Below, one piece after another: positions 31,400 to 40,360 of a DNA stretch of 43,607 nt (positions are counted from its first letter, which is position 1; the number at the start of each line of letters is the position of its first letter). The notes beneath the pieces are model-generated. The model was given only the letters and a program-made list of their open reading frames with translations. It was not told where the DNA came from and made no database searches. Source of the DNA: Ruminococcus sp. (lineage in GTDB: Bacteria > Bacillota > Clostridia > Oscillospirales > Ruminococcaceae); the NCBI GenBank assembly GCA_017542475.1, contig JAFXXD010000023.1:1-43607 (forward strand), given 5' to 3'. The translations under genes and the position numbers were made by a program.

Positions 31400-34300
31400 T
31401 TATGCGAACTTCCAGTAATCGAATTCGCAGTCGCCGCTAAATACCATATAGATATCCTTAACGCCTGATACGTCATTCGCTACTGCTGCGAGTTCGTTCT
31501 CGCTGCCGTTGAGCTCGCCGTATCCGATGCAGGTGCCTGATGCAGAACCTACACAGAACTTAACTGTAGCGTTGCCGCTGCCCTTAACTGTGATAGAAGA
31601 AACGCCCTTGCTGAGGTCAACGCCGCTGACCTTGATCCATTCGCCCTTCTTACCCTTGACAGTTGTATTGCCGACACCGCTTACGCTGATGTTCTTGGAC
31701 TGGTTGGACATTGTCTCAGCCTGTACAGTCTCATAGGGATCGAGGTTCTCGATCTGGCTTACGCCGTTCTGTGAACCGTTGCACGTGATCTTGCCGTTGT
31801 TGAGAGTTGCCTTATCGATACAAGGAGATCTGTAGTTAAGACCCTTGCCGCCGTTAACGCCCATGTTCATCTCAAGACGGCGTGAGTGGTAAAGTACGTA
31901 GTAGCTGCCCTTGAACTCGATGATAGAGTGGTGGTTGTTACCGCCGTTATCGAGTCTCTGTGTACCTGTGTTCTTGAATACAACACCCTGATACTTGTAT
32001 CCGCCGAGAGGATTGGTTGATGTCATGTAACCGATATCAGCGCTGCTGAACGAATTGCCGTTTACGCTTGCGCCGCCGGGAACATTCCAGTTATGGCAGA
32101 ATGAATAGTACCATGTATTGCCTATCTTGATCATGCTGGAGTCCTCGAAGAGGTAAGGTGTGCCGGGATCGAAAGGTGTACCCTTGATGGAGATCATATC
32201 ATCGCCGAGCTGAACGATACGTCCCTGCTTTGTCTCAGCAGCCTGTCCTGACGGAACGCCGCCGCCGTATGCCATGATAGCTGTATCTGTATCGGGATCG
32301 TAGTAAACGCCGGGATCGAAGAGCCATACTACGTTGCTGTTAGGTGTGTTTCTTGAAATGAGCTCGTGACCGAGAGGATCCTTTACATTCTTGGTGAATG
32401 TCGGGTCATCGGCTGTGATAACACCGATGCCTGAACCGTTGTTTGCGAAGTAGAGGAAGAACTTATCCTGTCCGTTTATCTTCTTCCAAGCAGCGTCGGG
32501 AGCCCACGCATTGTTAGCCCACTTTGCGATAGGAGTACCGCTTACTCTTGTCTTTGCAACAGGGATCTGACCGTGGTCAGTCCAGTTTACGAGGTCTGCG
32601 GATGATAAGCAGTTAATGTAGCCTGATGAATAATCGTTTTCGATCATCTGACCGTTCTTGTATGCGAACTCGTCAGCTGTTGTGTAAACGTAGAGTCTGC
32701 CGTCATATACGAGCCAGCCGGGGTCAGCACCGAAGCGCTGTGTGTAAAGCGGGTTGTTCTCGCCCTGCTTCTTCCAGCTCTCTGCGAGTGAAACGCCGCT
32801 GAACTTAGTCTCATATGTTGAAGGATCAAGCTCGGGAACAGCAGGCTTGTTGTTCGGGAACTCCTTGATCTTGCCAAGAACGAACTCCTGGAGGAGAACG
32901 AGGTCGTTCATCTCTGCCTTGCCGCTCTGGTCAACGTCTGCGTTCTTCATAGCCTGTGAATCCTTGAGTGTGCCTATGAGCACCTGACGAGCACCGATGA
33001 GGTCGAATGCTGTGATAGCATTGTCGAAGTCAACGTCGCCGAGTATCTTTGTCTTAACTACGGGCTGGGGAACATCGGGAGTTCCTGCACCGGGTATCTT
33101 AGTGCCCTTAACTGCGCCTACAGCGTAGTCAACGTAGAAATCGTTTGTGGAATCGTCGTTTGTCTCAACGTAGATCTGGAAAGAAGAGCCGCCTGCGGGG
33201 AGTGTATAAGATGTGTTAGCAAGCTGTATCCACTCGCCTGCGGGAGCAACACCGCTTGCAATCTCGTCGTAATGAGTCTCGCCGTCAGAACCTTCATACT
33301 GAAGTGAGAACTTGAAGCCTGTTGTGTCGCCTACCTTAGACATAGCATTTACGGAGAAGCTGTATGTCTCGCCAGCCTTGAATGCAGGGCTGAGTGAGAG
33401 TGAAGCACCGTTCCATGATGCTGTTCTGTCGGAGCAATAGATAGCGTTGCTACTCTCGTAGCCGCCGCTTGCCTTAGCAACTGAAGCGCCGCCTCTGCCT
33501 GACCAGCTCTCTGTGCCTTCCTCGAATGTGTTCTCGAAGTAGTAGCCTCTATCATCGGGATCGTACGAGGGAGGAGTATAGCTTCCGCCGCCGGGGCCTG
33601 TATACGGGATACCTGTGCCCCACTCGCTCTGCGGGAGGAGCTGCTGGAGTGCTGTATAAGCAGCCTTGGGCTGATTGTTCTTATCATAGAGGAGCGCGTC
33701 GCTTCCTGCGCTGAGCCATGAGTTAGCGTCATTGGGTCCCCAGATCTGAACGAGAGTTACGTTAGGACCGTTGGGGTGGTTCTTGTTCCAGTCAACAGCG
33801 TGCTGGAAGATAGCGCAGTATTTCTTAGCCTGATCCTGAGCCGAGAACTTACCGCTCTCAACACTGATATCGAGCTCTGTTACCTGAACGTCGATGCCGA
33901 GAGCAAGGTACTTATCCATAGCTGCGAGGTAGGAGTCTGTTGAACCCCATGCGTTTGTAGCAGCAGCGCTGATATGCGACTGCATTCCCATACCGTCGAG
34001 GTAGCCTGCCTCAGCACAGGGCTTGAGGATAGTATTGATGATGAGGTTCTGCTTATCGTTAGCGAACTCATTATAGTCGTTGTAGTAGAGCTTACAGCCC
34101 GTAGGAGCATACTGTCTTGCATACTTGAATGCGAGCTTGACCCAAGAGTTATCGCCGTAAACGGATACCCACTTGGACTGTCCGTTGCCTGTACCGCCCT
34201 GACGGATACCGTTAGATGAACCGTCGGCGATTACCTCGTTACATACGTCATATGCGTAGATGTCAAGGTTAGGATACTGATCCTTGTAAGCAGCGAATAT

Positions 34301-35227
34301 ATTCTTGATGTAGCTCTCGAGACGTGTCTCCATCTGAGACTTGCTGCACCAGTTGCCGTTGCTCTGGAAGAACCACGTAGGTGACTGGCTGTGCCATGCG
34401 AGAGTATGTCCGCGGAAGCCGAGACCGTTCTTCTGAGCAAAGTCGCAGATAGCAGCACAGTTGTTGAGCGTAACCTTGATATTGTTATCTGTCGAGCCGT
34501 TCTGAACGAGTGTAGCATCGGGCTTTGTCTCGTTCTCGCACTCTACAGCGTTGTAGTCCTTGAGGAAGTTGCCTGTGATACCGCTGTTGTTAACAGTACC
34601 TCTGTTGAGGATGTTACCTACGCGGAAATAATTGCCGAACTCGTCCTTGAGGGACTTGTCTGACTGAGCTGCGAGAGCGTCAGCAGTGGACTTCTTTGTT
34701 GTGATAGTGAAATCATCGAAGAGGAAGTCGTTTGTGCTGTCTGTTGTGAGCGTGAGCTCATACTCGCAGGTGTCCTTGGGAGCCTTGAACGAATCAGCGA
34801 TCTCTGTCCACTCGCCTGCCTTGGCATTAACGCTTGCAAGCTCGACAGTTGTGGACTTCTCTGTGTTGTTCATGTCAACATAGCGGAGAGTAAGGTGGAA
34901 GGTCTCGTCAGTCTCGCTGTAAACGTTGATGGAGTAGTTGTACTTAACTCCGCCGAACAGATACAGACCCTTTGTGGACTGAGCGCCCTCGGAAGCGTCC
35001 TTACGATTCGTCATGGACATACATCTTGTTCCGCCTATACCAGCGCCCTCAACGGGAACGATGTTGTTGGCGGGATCGGTGCCGTGCCAGCCGTCGTAGC
35101 TTACGTCGAAGCTGTCGTAGGTGACCTCAGCAGCCTGTGTTGCAGTCATGAGCTGCGGCATTGAAGCAAATGTTGTTGTGAAACAAGCCGCGGCAGTCAC
35201 AGCTGCGTACAGTTTTTTCCTGTTCAT
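31400..35227 (-). CDS. Bifunctional cellulosomal xylanase: CBM22-GH10-CBM22-dockerin-GH43-CBM6
   Basis: A 1275-residue secreted enzyme. Order: signal peptide (about 1-33), CBM22 (about 36-175), GH10 endoxylanase (about 190-535) with acid/base Glu331 in DVCNEV and nucleophile Glu451 in VTELDIS, second CBM22 (about 565-715), dockerin (about 728-795, DVDFDNAITAFDL and DVDQSGKAEMNDL), GH43 (about 815-1145) with general base Asp835 in GADPGW, and CBM6 (about 1150-1275). GH43 probably removes arabinose or xylose side groups. The dockerin sits between two enzymes rather than at an end. This modular order is, to my knowledge, known from Ruminococcus flavefaciens. Codon use looks different from the neighbours. 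Confidence 0.92.
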   Translation of the reverse strand: MNRKKLYAAVTAAACFTTTFASMPQLMTATQAAEVTYDSFDVSYDGWHGTDPANNIVPVEGAGIGGTRCMSMTNRKDASEGAQSTKGLYLFGGVKYNYSINVYSETDETFHLTLRYVDMNNTEKSTTVELASVNAKAGEWTEIADSFKAPKDTCEYELTLTTDSTNDFLFDDFTITTKKSTADALAAQSDKSLKDEFGNYFRVGNILNRGTVNNSGITGNFLKDYNAVECENETKPDATLVQNGSTDNNIKVTLNNCAAICDFAQKNGLGFRGHTLAWHSQSPTWFFQSNGNWCSKSQMETRLESYIKNIFAAYKDQYPNLDIYAYDVCNEVIADGSSNGIRQGGTGNGQSKWVSVYGDNSWVKLAFKYARQYAPTGCKLYYNDYNEFANDKQNLIINTILKPCAEAGYLDGMGMQSHISAAATNAWGSTDSYLAAMDKYLALGIDVQVTELDISVESGKFSAQDQAKKYCAIFQHAVDWNKNHPNGPNVTLVQIWGPNDANSWLSAGSDALLYDKNNQPKAAYTALQQLLPQSEWGTGIPYTGPGGGSYTPPSYDPDDRGYYFENTFEEGTESWSGRGGASVAKASGGYESSNAIYCSDRTASWNGASLSLSPAFKAGETYSFSVNAMSKVGDTTGFKFSLQYEGSDGETHYDEIASGVAPAGEWIQLANTSYTLPAGGSSFQIYVETNDDSTNDFYVDYAVGAVKGTKIPGAGTPDVPQPVVKTKILGDVDFDNAITAFDLIGARQVLIGTLKDSQAMKNADVDQSGKAEMNDLVLLQEFVLGKIKEFPNNKPAVPELDPSTYETKFSGVSLAESWKKQGENNPLYTQRFGADPGWLVYDGRLYVYTTADEFAYKNGQMIENDYSSGYINCLSSADLVNWTDHGQIPVAKTRVSGTPIAKWANNAWAPDAAWKKINGQDKFFLYFANNGSGIGVITADDPTFTKNVKDPLGHELISRNTPNSNVVWLFDPGVYYDPDTDTAIMAYGGGVPSGQAAETKQGRIVQLGDDMISIKGTPFDPGTPYLFEDSSMIKIGNTWYYSFCHNWNVPGGASVNGNSFSSADIGYMTSTNPLGGYKYQGVVFKNTGTQRLDNGGNNHHSIIEFKGSYYVLYHSRRLEMNMGVNGGKGLNYRSPCIDKATLNNGKITCNGSQNGVSQIENLDPYETVQAETMSNQSKNISVSGVGNTTVKGKKGEWIKVSGVDLSKGVSSITVKGSGNATVKFCVGSASGTCIGYGELNGSENELAAVANDVSGVKDIYMVFSGDCEFDYWKFA

Positions 35228-35287
35228 AGAAAGATCATCTCCTCATTTCCTTAGATTTGGGTTACCCCTACTTATTCATTTTATCTC

Positions 35288-35316
35288 ATTATACACTGTT
35301 CACGAATCGTTCACAA
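35288..35316 (-). promoter_or_regulatory. Xylanase promoter with overlapping direct repeat
   Basis: TTGTGA (35316-35311) and TATAAT (35293-35288), 17 bases apart. GTGAAC occurs twice, 11 bases apart, across the -35 and spacer (GTGAACGATTCGTGAAC), which could be a regulator site. Confidence 0.65.
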
Positions 35317-35461
35317 CCCACATTTTGCAGATAAGGTGGAAAAAACGAATGAAAAAGCGTACAAATTATGTAAAAGTTGTATTGTTTTACTCATTCATTG
35401 TATATACAATTCCGGAGTTGTATTGTGCTTCACATCTCCCAACTACATTTAATATAGGGTA

Positions 35462-35490
35462 TTGACTTTTGTGAAAATTTGTTATATAAT
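35462..35490 (+). promoter_or_regulatory. Promoter of the vWA/PP2C/kinase operon
   Basis: TTGACT (35462-35467) and TATAAT (35485-35490), 17-base spacer, 68 bases before the vWA start; the small hairpin AGCGG-taa-ACCGCT follows at about 35498. The AT-rich DNA between 35330 and 35460 shows nothing else. Confidence 0.85.
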
Positions 35491-35557
35491 GTTTCCATAG
35501 CGGTAAACCGCTCTGACAATTGTATTATAAATGTACTTATTTTAAGGAGGATGAAAA

Positions 35558-36244
35558 ATGGCAGGACAGGGAATGGGCGAATACTGCGTAGACATCGTTA
35601 TGTGTATCGACGCTACGGGCAGTATGGCTCCTATCATCGACGAGGTAAAGAAAAACGCAATCTCTTTCTATGAGAAGTTCATCGAATCTATGGAGGAGAA
35701 CGATAAAGAAGTAGAGACTCTCAGGATAAAGGTCATCGCCTTCAGAGACTACGGCTGCGATCAGGACCCGATGGTAGAGTCCGATTTCTTCAAGCTTCCC
35801 GACCAGAACGACGACTTCCGCAGATTCGTTGACAATATAGAGGCTAAGGGCGGCGGAGATATCCCCGAGAACGCTCTCGAGGCTATCGCTCTCGCACTCA
35901 AGTCCGACTGGACAACAGACGGCTCGAAGCGCCGCCACGTTATACTCGTGTTCTCGGACGCTCCCGCTCTTCCGCTCGGTGCAAGAGCAGGCTCGTCGGG
36001 CTATCCCTCGGGTATGCCCGCTGATATCGCTCAGCTCGGCGCATGGTGGGAGGCTACCGACCAGACCCTCGGCAGCAACTATCAGGCTAAGGCAGGACGT
36101 CTCGTTGCGTTCGTGCCCAATGCAGAGCCGTGGACAGAGCTTCAGGCGTGGAACAGGTACTGGCCTGCATTCTCGCCCGCGGGAACAGGTCTGCCCGACG
36201 TAGACATTCAGTCGGCTATCGACCTCGTTGTAGGCTCATTCTGA
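35558..36244 (+). CDS. Cytoplasmic vWA protein, TerY-like
   Basis: A 228-residue protein made almost only of a von Willebrand A domain, without signal peptide. The metal site is DATGS at 18-22 (CIDATGSM), with a conserved GGGDIPENALEAI and FSDAP downstream. This matches TerY-type vWA proteins, which occur with a PP2C phosphatase and a Ser/Thr kinase in the TerY-P triad, and both partners follow in this operon. The ATG has AAGGAGG upstream. It is the first gene after the promoter at 35462. A role as a metal-dependent protein-binding partner of the kinase and phosphatase is inferred. Confidence 0.85.
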   Translation: MAGQGMGEYCVDIVMCIDATGSMAPIIDEVKKNAISFYEKFIESMEENDKEVETLRIKVIAFRDYGCDQDPMVESDFFKLPDQNDDFRRFVDNIEAKGGGDIPENALEAIALALKSDWTTDGSKRRHVILVFSDAPALPLGARAGSSGYPSGMPADIAQLGAWWEATDQTLGSNYQAKAGRLVAFVPNAEPWTELQAWNRYWPAFSPAGTGLPDVDIQSAIDLVVGSF

Positions 36245-36261
36245 ACAACAAAACCATATAC

Positions 36262-36290
36262 GAGCGGTGCAGAGCATTTCTGCTCCGCTC
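36262..36290 (+). other. Stem-loop between the vWA and GNAT genes
   Basis: GAGCGG and CCGCTC close a hairpin with inner arms GCAGA/TCTGC, followed by ATTTATTT. It may act as a partial terminator or mRNA processing site that lowers expression of the downstream genes relative to vWA. Confidence 0.55.
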
Positions 36291-36311
36291 ATTTATTTAG
36301 GAGGTATAACT

Positions 36312-36839
36312 ATGAATAACGCTATTTTCACCACCGACCGCCTTTCCGTAAGAAGATTCACCCCCGATGACAGCGCCGACCTCGCGGATATACTCTCCGA
36401 CCCCGAGGTCACCTACTTCGAGCCCTACCCGACCTTCCGCCGCGAGGACTGCGCCGACGAGGCTGTGAAGCTCTCCGAGAGCGAGGAGTTCTACGCTGTA
36501 GTGCTCAGGGACAAGGTCATCGGCAAGATATACTTCTCCCGCAAGGGCGCGGGCACGTATGAGATAGGCTACACCTTCGCAAAGGCTTACCAGCGCAAGG
36601 GCTACGCCACCGAGAGCATACGCGCATTCTTCGGCTATGCATTCAGCAAGCTCGATGTGCGCCGTATCATCGCCAGCATCGACACCCGCAACGTGAGGTC
36701 GTTCAGCCTCGCCGAGAGAGTGGGTATGCGCCGCGAGGCTACACACAGGGAGATATTCCCCCGCAAGGACGACGAGAATGTGTTCAGCGATTTCTACGTT
36801 TACGCTATCCTCAGGAGCGAGTTCCTCGATAAGGACTGA
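36312..36839 (+). CDS. RimJ/RimL-type GNAT acetyltransferase
   Basis: A 175-residue protein of the RimJ/RimL branch. It opens with IFTTDRLSVRRFTPDD, has the acetyl-CoA loop AYQRKGYATES, and then DVRRIIASIDTRNVRSFSLAERVGMRREA, all typical of enzymes that acetylate protein N-termini or small amines. The ATG has GGAGGT six bases upstream. It lies between the vWA gene and the phosphatase, so it may modify a component of the signalling unit, but this rests on position only. Confidence 0.85.
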   Translation: MNNAIFTTDRLSVRRFTPDDSADLADILSDPEVTYFEPYPTFRREDCADEAVKLSESEEFYAVVLRDKVIGKIYFSRKGAGTYEIGYTFAKAYQRKGYATESIRAFFGYAFSKLDVRRIIASIDTRNVRSFSLAERVGMRREATHREIFPRKDDENVFSDFYVYAILRSEFLDKD

Positions 36840-36883
36840 TCCGGCATCGTGCAGGAGCTGTCCGCAGGTCAAAGGAGACAGAA

Positions 36884-37081
36884 ATGGATATGATATTTAT
36901 TGCTGCGTTGGCCGTGTTCGCACTCCTCGGAGCGGTGATGTTCTTCGTCCCCGAAAAATGCACAAGAGCCGATAAGCGTGACGACCCCAAGGCTGTTGCT
37001 CAGGTAAGATACGGCGGTATCGTTTTTATGATTGCCGCTGTCTGCGCGGCTCTGCTCGCACTGAAATACACACTATGGTAA
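36884..37081 (+). CDS. Small two-TM membrane peptide
   Basis: A 65-residue peptide with helices at about 3-21 and 45-62 and a charged loop between (PEKCTRADKRDDPKAV). AAAGGAG stands seven bases before the ATG. I do not recognise the family. It lies 16 bases before the phosphatase start and may anchor or sense at the membrane for the kinase/phosphatase unit; this is a guess from position. Confidence 0.65.
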   Translation: MDMIFIAALAVFALLGAVMFFVPEKCTRADKRDDPKAVAQVRYGGIVFMIAAVCAALLALKYTLW

Positions 37082-37097
37082 CAACGAGGTGAACAAT

Positions 37098-38735
37098 ATG
37101 GTTTTGACTGTTTACAGACAGGCTTCAAAGGAGCGTCCCGACGGGACGATAGTATATAAAGGCGAGGACGCACTCCCCTATGCTGACGGTCAGCTCGTGA
37201 TGGTCGCGGACGGTCTCGGCGGAGCTGCCGCGATACGCCACAGCTCGATAAAGCCCGAGCTCTTCGACGAGGACAGGCTCGCCGATACACTGTTCGGGGG
37301 CGTGTTCGACGACTATTCCTCCCCCGCCCTGCTCGACTATGTAAAGAAGTCGTTTGCTGAGCTGCGCTCGGTAAAGGACTGCTACACCGACAACGTCAAC
37401 AACATCAAGAAAAGCGGCTATTTCGCGTCACGTATCGTGACGGCGATAGTCCTGCGCGAGCTCCTTTACAACGAAAGCGTTGCCGCTAAGAGCATCTTCC
37501 CCGCCCTTGAGCGCGAGTGCTCGCAGGAAAAGCGCGATGAGCTCGTCGCGAAGCTGGGTAAGCACTTCACTTCGCTGATAGCGGAGAAGCTCCGCGAGAT
37601 AGCCAAAAACGCCAACATCTTCTACGAGTCGTCATATGCGGGACTGTCCCTGCTCGGCACGACCCTCACCGCCATGCTCTACCGCGAGCTCGGCAGCGAT
37701 ACGGAAGTGATACTCCTCACGGCAGGCGATTCGCGCCCCTATGTATGGACGGAGAAGGACGGTCTGTGCCAGCTCACCCGCGACGAGGAGCGTCCCGACG
37801 GCGGTATGACCAACTACATCAAGGTCAGCGACGACGAGGAGTTCACGATAAACAGCCGATATATGAAGTTCCCGCGCCCGTGCGTGATATTCGCGGCGTC
37901 CGACGGCTGCTTCGATTCGGGCAGGTTCCTCTCGCCGCTCGCGTTTGAGAGGACGCTGCTCACGACCGCTCTCGAAGCTGATTCACCCGAGGATATGGGC
38001 GCACGTCTGCACGATTTCTTCGCCGAGAACGGCAGACACGACGACAGCTCCACGATAGCGATGAAGCTCTCTGGATATTCGGGCTTTGACGAGTTCAAGC
38101 GCGCCGCAGAGCGCCGCCTCGCCGAGACGGACAGGCTCTACACCTCGCAGCTGACGGGTCTGCTCGACGAGGACTACATCGGCGAGTACGAGCGCAGTAT
38201 GGGCGGGGCTCCCGACGAGCTGTCGCTGCTCACGGCTGAGCTTAAAAGCAATGAAAACGTCCGCGCCTACTGCGAGAACACGGTAAAGGACGAGGCAGAG
38301 GAGCTCACCGAGAGCGACAGCGGCGTCAGAAATGCCGCGGGGCTCTGCGCCTCGGCACGCAGCGAGGTGAAGAGGCTCGCGGCGGATATAGCTGCGGACG
38401 AGTCCGACAGCGGCGACCTCGGCGGAATGGTCGAGGCGGTGAACGGCTTCAATGCAGCAAAGGAGACGTATGAGTCAATGCGCGCGGAGAAGTTCGCGGC
38501 AAACCTCAAATCCGCCGCCGACCGCTACTGGTCTGACAACGCCGCCGCTCTGATAACCGACATAAAAGAGGGCAGGAGCACCCTTCCCGCGGCTCTTGCG
38601 GCTGAGATAAAGTCCGCCGCCGACGCCCTCAGCGAGAAGCTCGCAAATCTCGGCAGCAATGCCGAGAAGCAGAAGGCGCTCTTTGACAGCTATGATGCGA
38701 CATACACGAAATACCTCGGAGGTGAGGACGAATGA
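37098..38735 (+). CDS. PP2C-type serine/threonine phosphatase
   Basis: A 545-residue metal-dependent phosphatase. The motifs are VADGLGG with metal ligand Asp38, AGDSRPY (Asp211), ASDGCFDSG (Asp269) and HDDSS (Asp315/Asp316). The last 200 residues are rich in Ala, Glu and Ser and probably helical or coiled-coil. ATG 37098 is seven bases after GAGGT; an in-frame GTG three codons before is less likely. Its stop overlaps the kinase ATG (ATGA), so the two are translated in step. It should remove phosphates placed by that kinase. Confidence 0.9.
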   Translation: MVLTVYRQASKERPDGTIVYKGEDALPYADGQLVMVADGLGGAAAIRHSSIKPELFDEDRLADTLFGGVFDDYSSPALLDYVKKSFAELRSVKDCYTDNVNNIKKSGYFASRIVTAIVLRELLYNESVAAKSIFPALERECSQEKRDELVAKLGKHFTSLIAEKLREIAKNANIFYESSYAGLSLLGTTLTAMLYRELGSDTEVILLTAGDSRPYVWTEKDGLCQLTRDEERPDGGMTNYIKVSDDEEFTINSRYMKFPRPCVIFAASDGCFDSGRFLSPLAFERTLLTTALEADSPEDMGARLHDFFAENGRHDDSSTIAMKLSGYSGFDEFKRAAERRLAETDRLYTSQLTGLLDEDYIGEYERSMGGAPDELSLLTAELKSNENVRAYCENTVKDEAEELTESDSGVRNAAGLCASARSEVKRLAADIAADESDSGDLGGMVEAVNGFNAAKETYESMRAEKFAANLKSAADRYWSDNAAALITDIKEGRSTLPAALAAEIKSAADALSEKLANLGSNAEKQKALFDSYDATYTKYLGGEDE

Positions 38736-40351
38736 AGTTCCACGGATACGAGCTCGTCACCGACTGGAAGAACAGCCAGTGCGGTCAGACGGCAGCCGCT
38801 ACAAGGGCAGGCAAGAAATACTTCCTCAAAAAGTACCAGACTCCCGTTGCGCCGATAAATAACGGCACTCTCGACGCCAAGACCTTCGCGCACAACGAGA
38901 AGCTCTTCAACGACTTCGTTGACACCCGAAAGCGCGTGAATCAGGCGATACGCACCATTGCGGGCTCGGGCGGAAACATCGTTATCCCCTGTGACGAGTT
39001 CATCGAGGGCAACCAGTATGTCGAGGCAGCCGAGTTCGTGAACGGCGCTATCGACGACGACGAAACGGAGGGCGTCCTCGCGAGCCTGTCCGTAGACGTA
39101 AAGAAGCTCCTTATGCAGACCGCCGCGGGAGCTCTCTTCAGCGTGCACAGCAAGGGCATAATCCACAGCGACCTCAAGCTCAAAAACGTGCTGCTCGTCC
39201 GCAATACCACGGGAAATTACGTAGCCAAGCTCATCGACTTCGACAGCAGCTACTTCGTTGACGAGAAGCCAGACGAGATAGTCGGCACGATAGACTACTA
39301 CTCCCCCGAGCTCGGCGAGTACGCCGACAGCGAGGACGACCGCGAGGAGATAGGCAAGAAGATAACCGAAAAATCGGACATTTTCTCCCTCGGTCTCATA
39401 TTCCACTACTACCTCGCGGGAGCTCTCCCCGAGCCGATAAACCTCACGGACAAGCTTAAAAAGCGTCAGGAAAAGGGCAAGGTCATCTACTGCTGGATAG
39501 CACTCAACAGCGGCTGCGAGCTCAAGCTCAGCCCGCTGATAAAGAGCCCGAAGTACGCCTCGCTGATACGCGATATGCTCCAGAAAGACCCCGCCCTCAG
39601 ACCCTCCTCCTCCGACGTGCTGAAGCGTCTGCGCGAGGCTGAGCCCGTCATCGAGGAGCCGTGGCCCGAGCACAGCATTGTCCTCGACAGGGACAAGCTT
39701 GAGGCGGCTGACATCGCGGGACTGAAAAAGGTCACAGCCGACGGCGAAAAGGCTTACGAGCTCATATACTGCGACGGCACGAAAAAGCCCGTCACCAAGG
39801 ACGAGCTCTACTCAATGGGACTGCTCAAGGTCACTGCTCCCAAGGGCTTCTGTACGCCGTGGGACGAGCACGGGCTCGTGTTCGACATCGACAAGATAAA
39901 GAGCCGCGGCTTCATTTCCTGCGAGCAGAAGATAATGGCGGGCATCAAGGGCTATCAGTTCTACCGCAGCGACTCGAACTCGATGTTCTTCAAGCCCGAG
40001 ACCCTTCTCGCGATGAAGTACGCAAACAAGGCAGACGGTACAGCTGCTCCCGCTCCTGCGGCGGAGGCACCTGCTCCCGCACCGACAATGGCAGAGGTCA
40101 AGCCCGCGGAGGCTCCTGCTGTTGCCGAGGATAAGCCCGCAGAGACTGCTCCCGCAGGCTCATTCGCCGCACCGTGGGAAGAGCACGCTATCGCCTTCGA
40201 CGAGGACGCGATAAAGGCAAAGGGCTACGTGCGCTCCGAGAGGGCTGCCCTCGGCGGCGTGAACGGCTACAACTTCTACACAGCCGACGGCGCGTGCAGG
40301 TTCATACGCCCTGAAATGGCTGTGATACAGAAACTTGCAAGAAAGGTATGA
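38732..40351 (+). CDS. Ser/Thr protein kinase with three C-terminal repeat domains
   Basis: A 539-residue protein. The kinase domain (about 1-300) has the catalytic loop HSDLKLKN (Asp147), DFD (169-171) in place of DFG, and TIDYYSPE as the APE element; the key catalytic residues appear to be kept. The tail holds three copies of a domain of about 60 residues beginning PWxEHxIxFD (starting near residues 310, 376 and 481) and ending before a helix; copies two and three are separated by a Pro/Ala linker of about 45 residues. I do not recognise the repeat. There are no membrane helices. It overlaps the PP2C gene by four bases. Confidence 0.87.
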   Translation: MKFHGYELVTDWKNSQCGQTAAATRAGKKYFLKKYQTPVAPINNGTLDAKTFAHNEKLFNDFVDTRKRVNQAIRTIAGSGGNIVIPCDEFIEGNQYVEAAEFVNGAIDDDETEGVLASLSVDVKKLLMQTAAGALFSVHSKGIIHSDLKLKNVLLVRNTTGNYVAKLIDFDSSYFVDEKPDEIVGTIDYYSPELGEYADSEDDREEIGKKITEKSDIFSLGLIFHYYLAGALPEPINLTDKLKKRQEKGKVIYCWIALNSGCELKLSPLIKSPKYASLIRDMLQKDPALRPSSSDVLKRLREAEPVIEEPWPEHSIVLDRDKLEAADIAGLKKVTADGEKAYELIYCDGTKKPVTKDELYSMGLLKVTAPKGFCTPWDEHGLVFDIDKIKSRGFISCEQKIMAGIKGYQFYRSDSNSMFFKPETLLAMKYANKADGTAAPAPAAEAPAPAPTMAEVKPAEAPAVAEDKPAETAPAGSFAAPWEEHAIAFDEDAIKAKGYVRSERAALGGVNGYNFYTADGACRFIRPEMAVIQKLARKV

Positions 40352-40360
40352 TACATCGGT

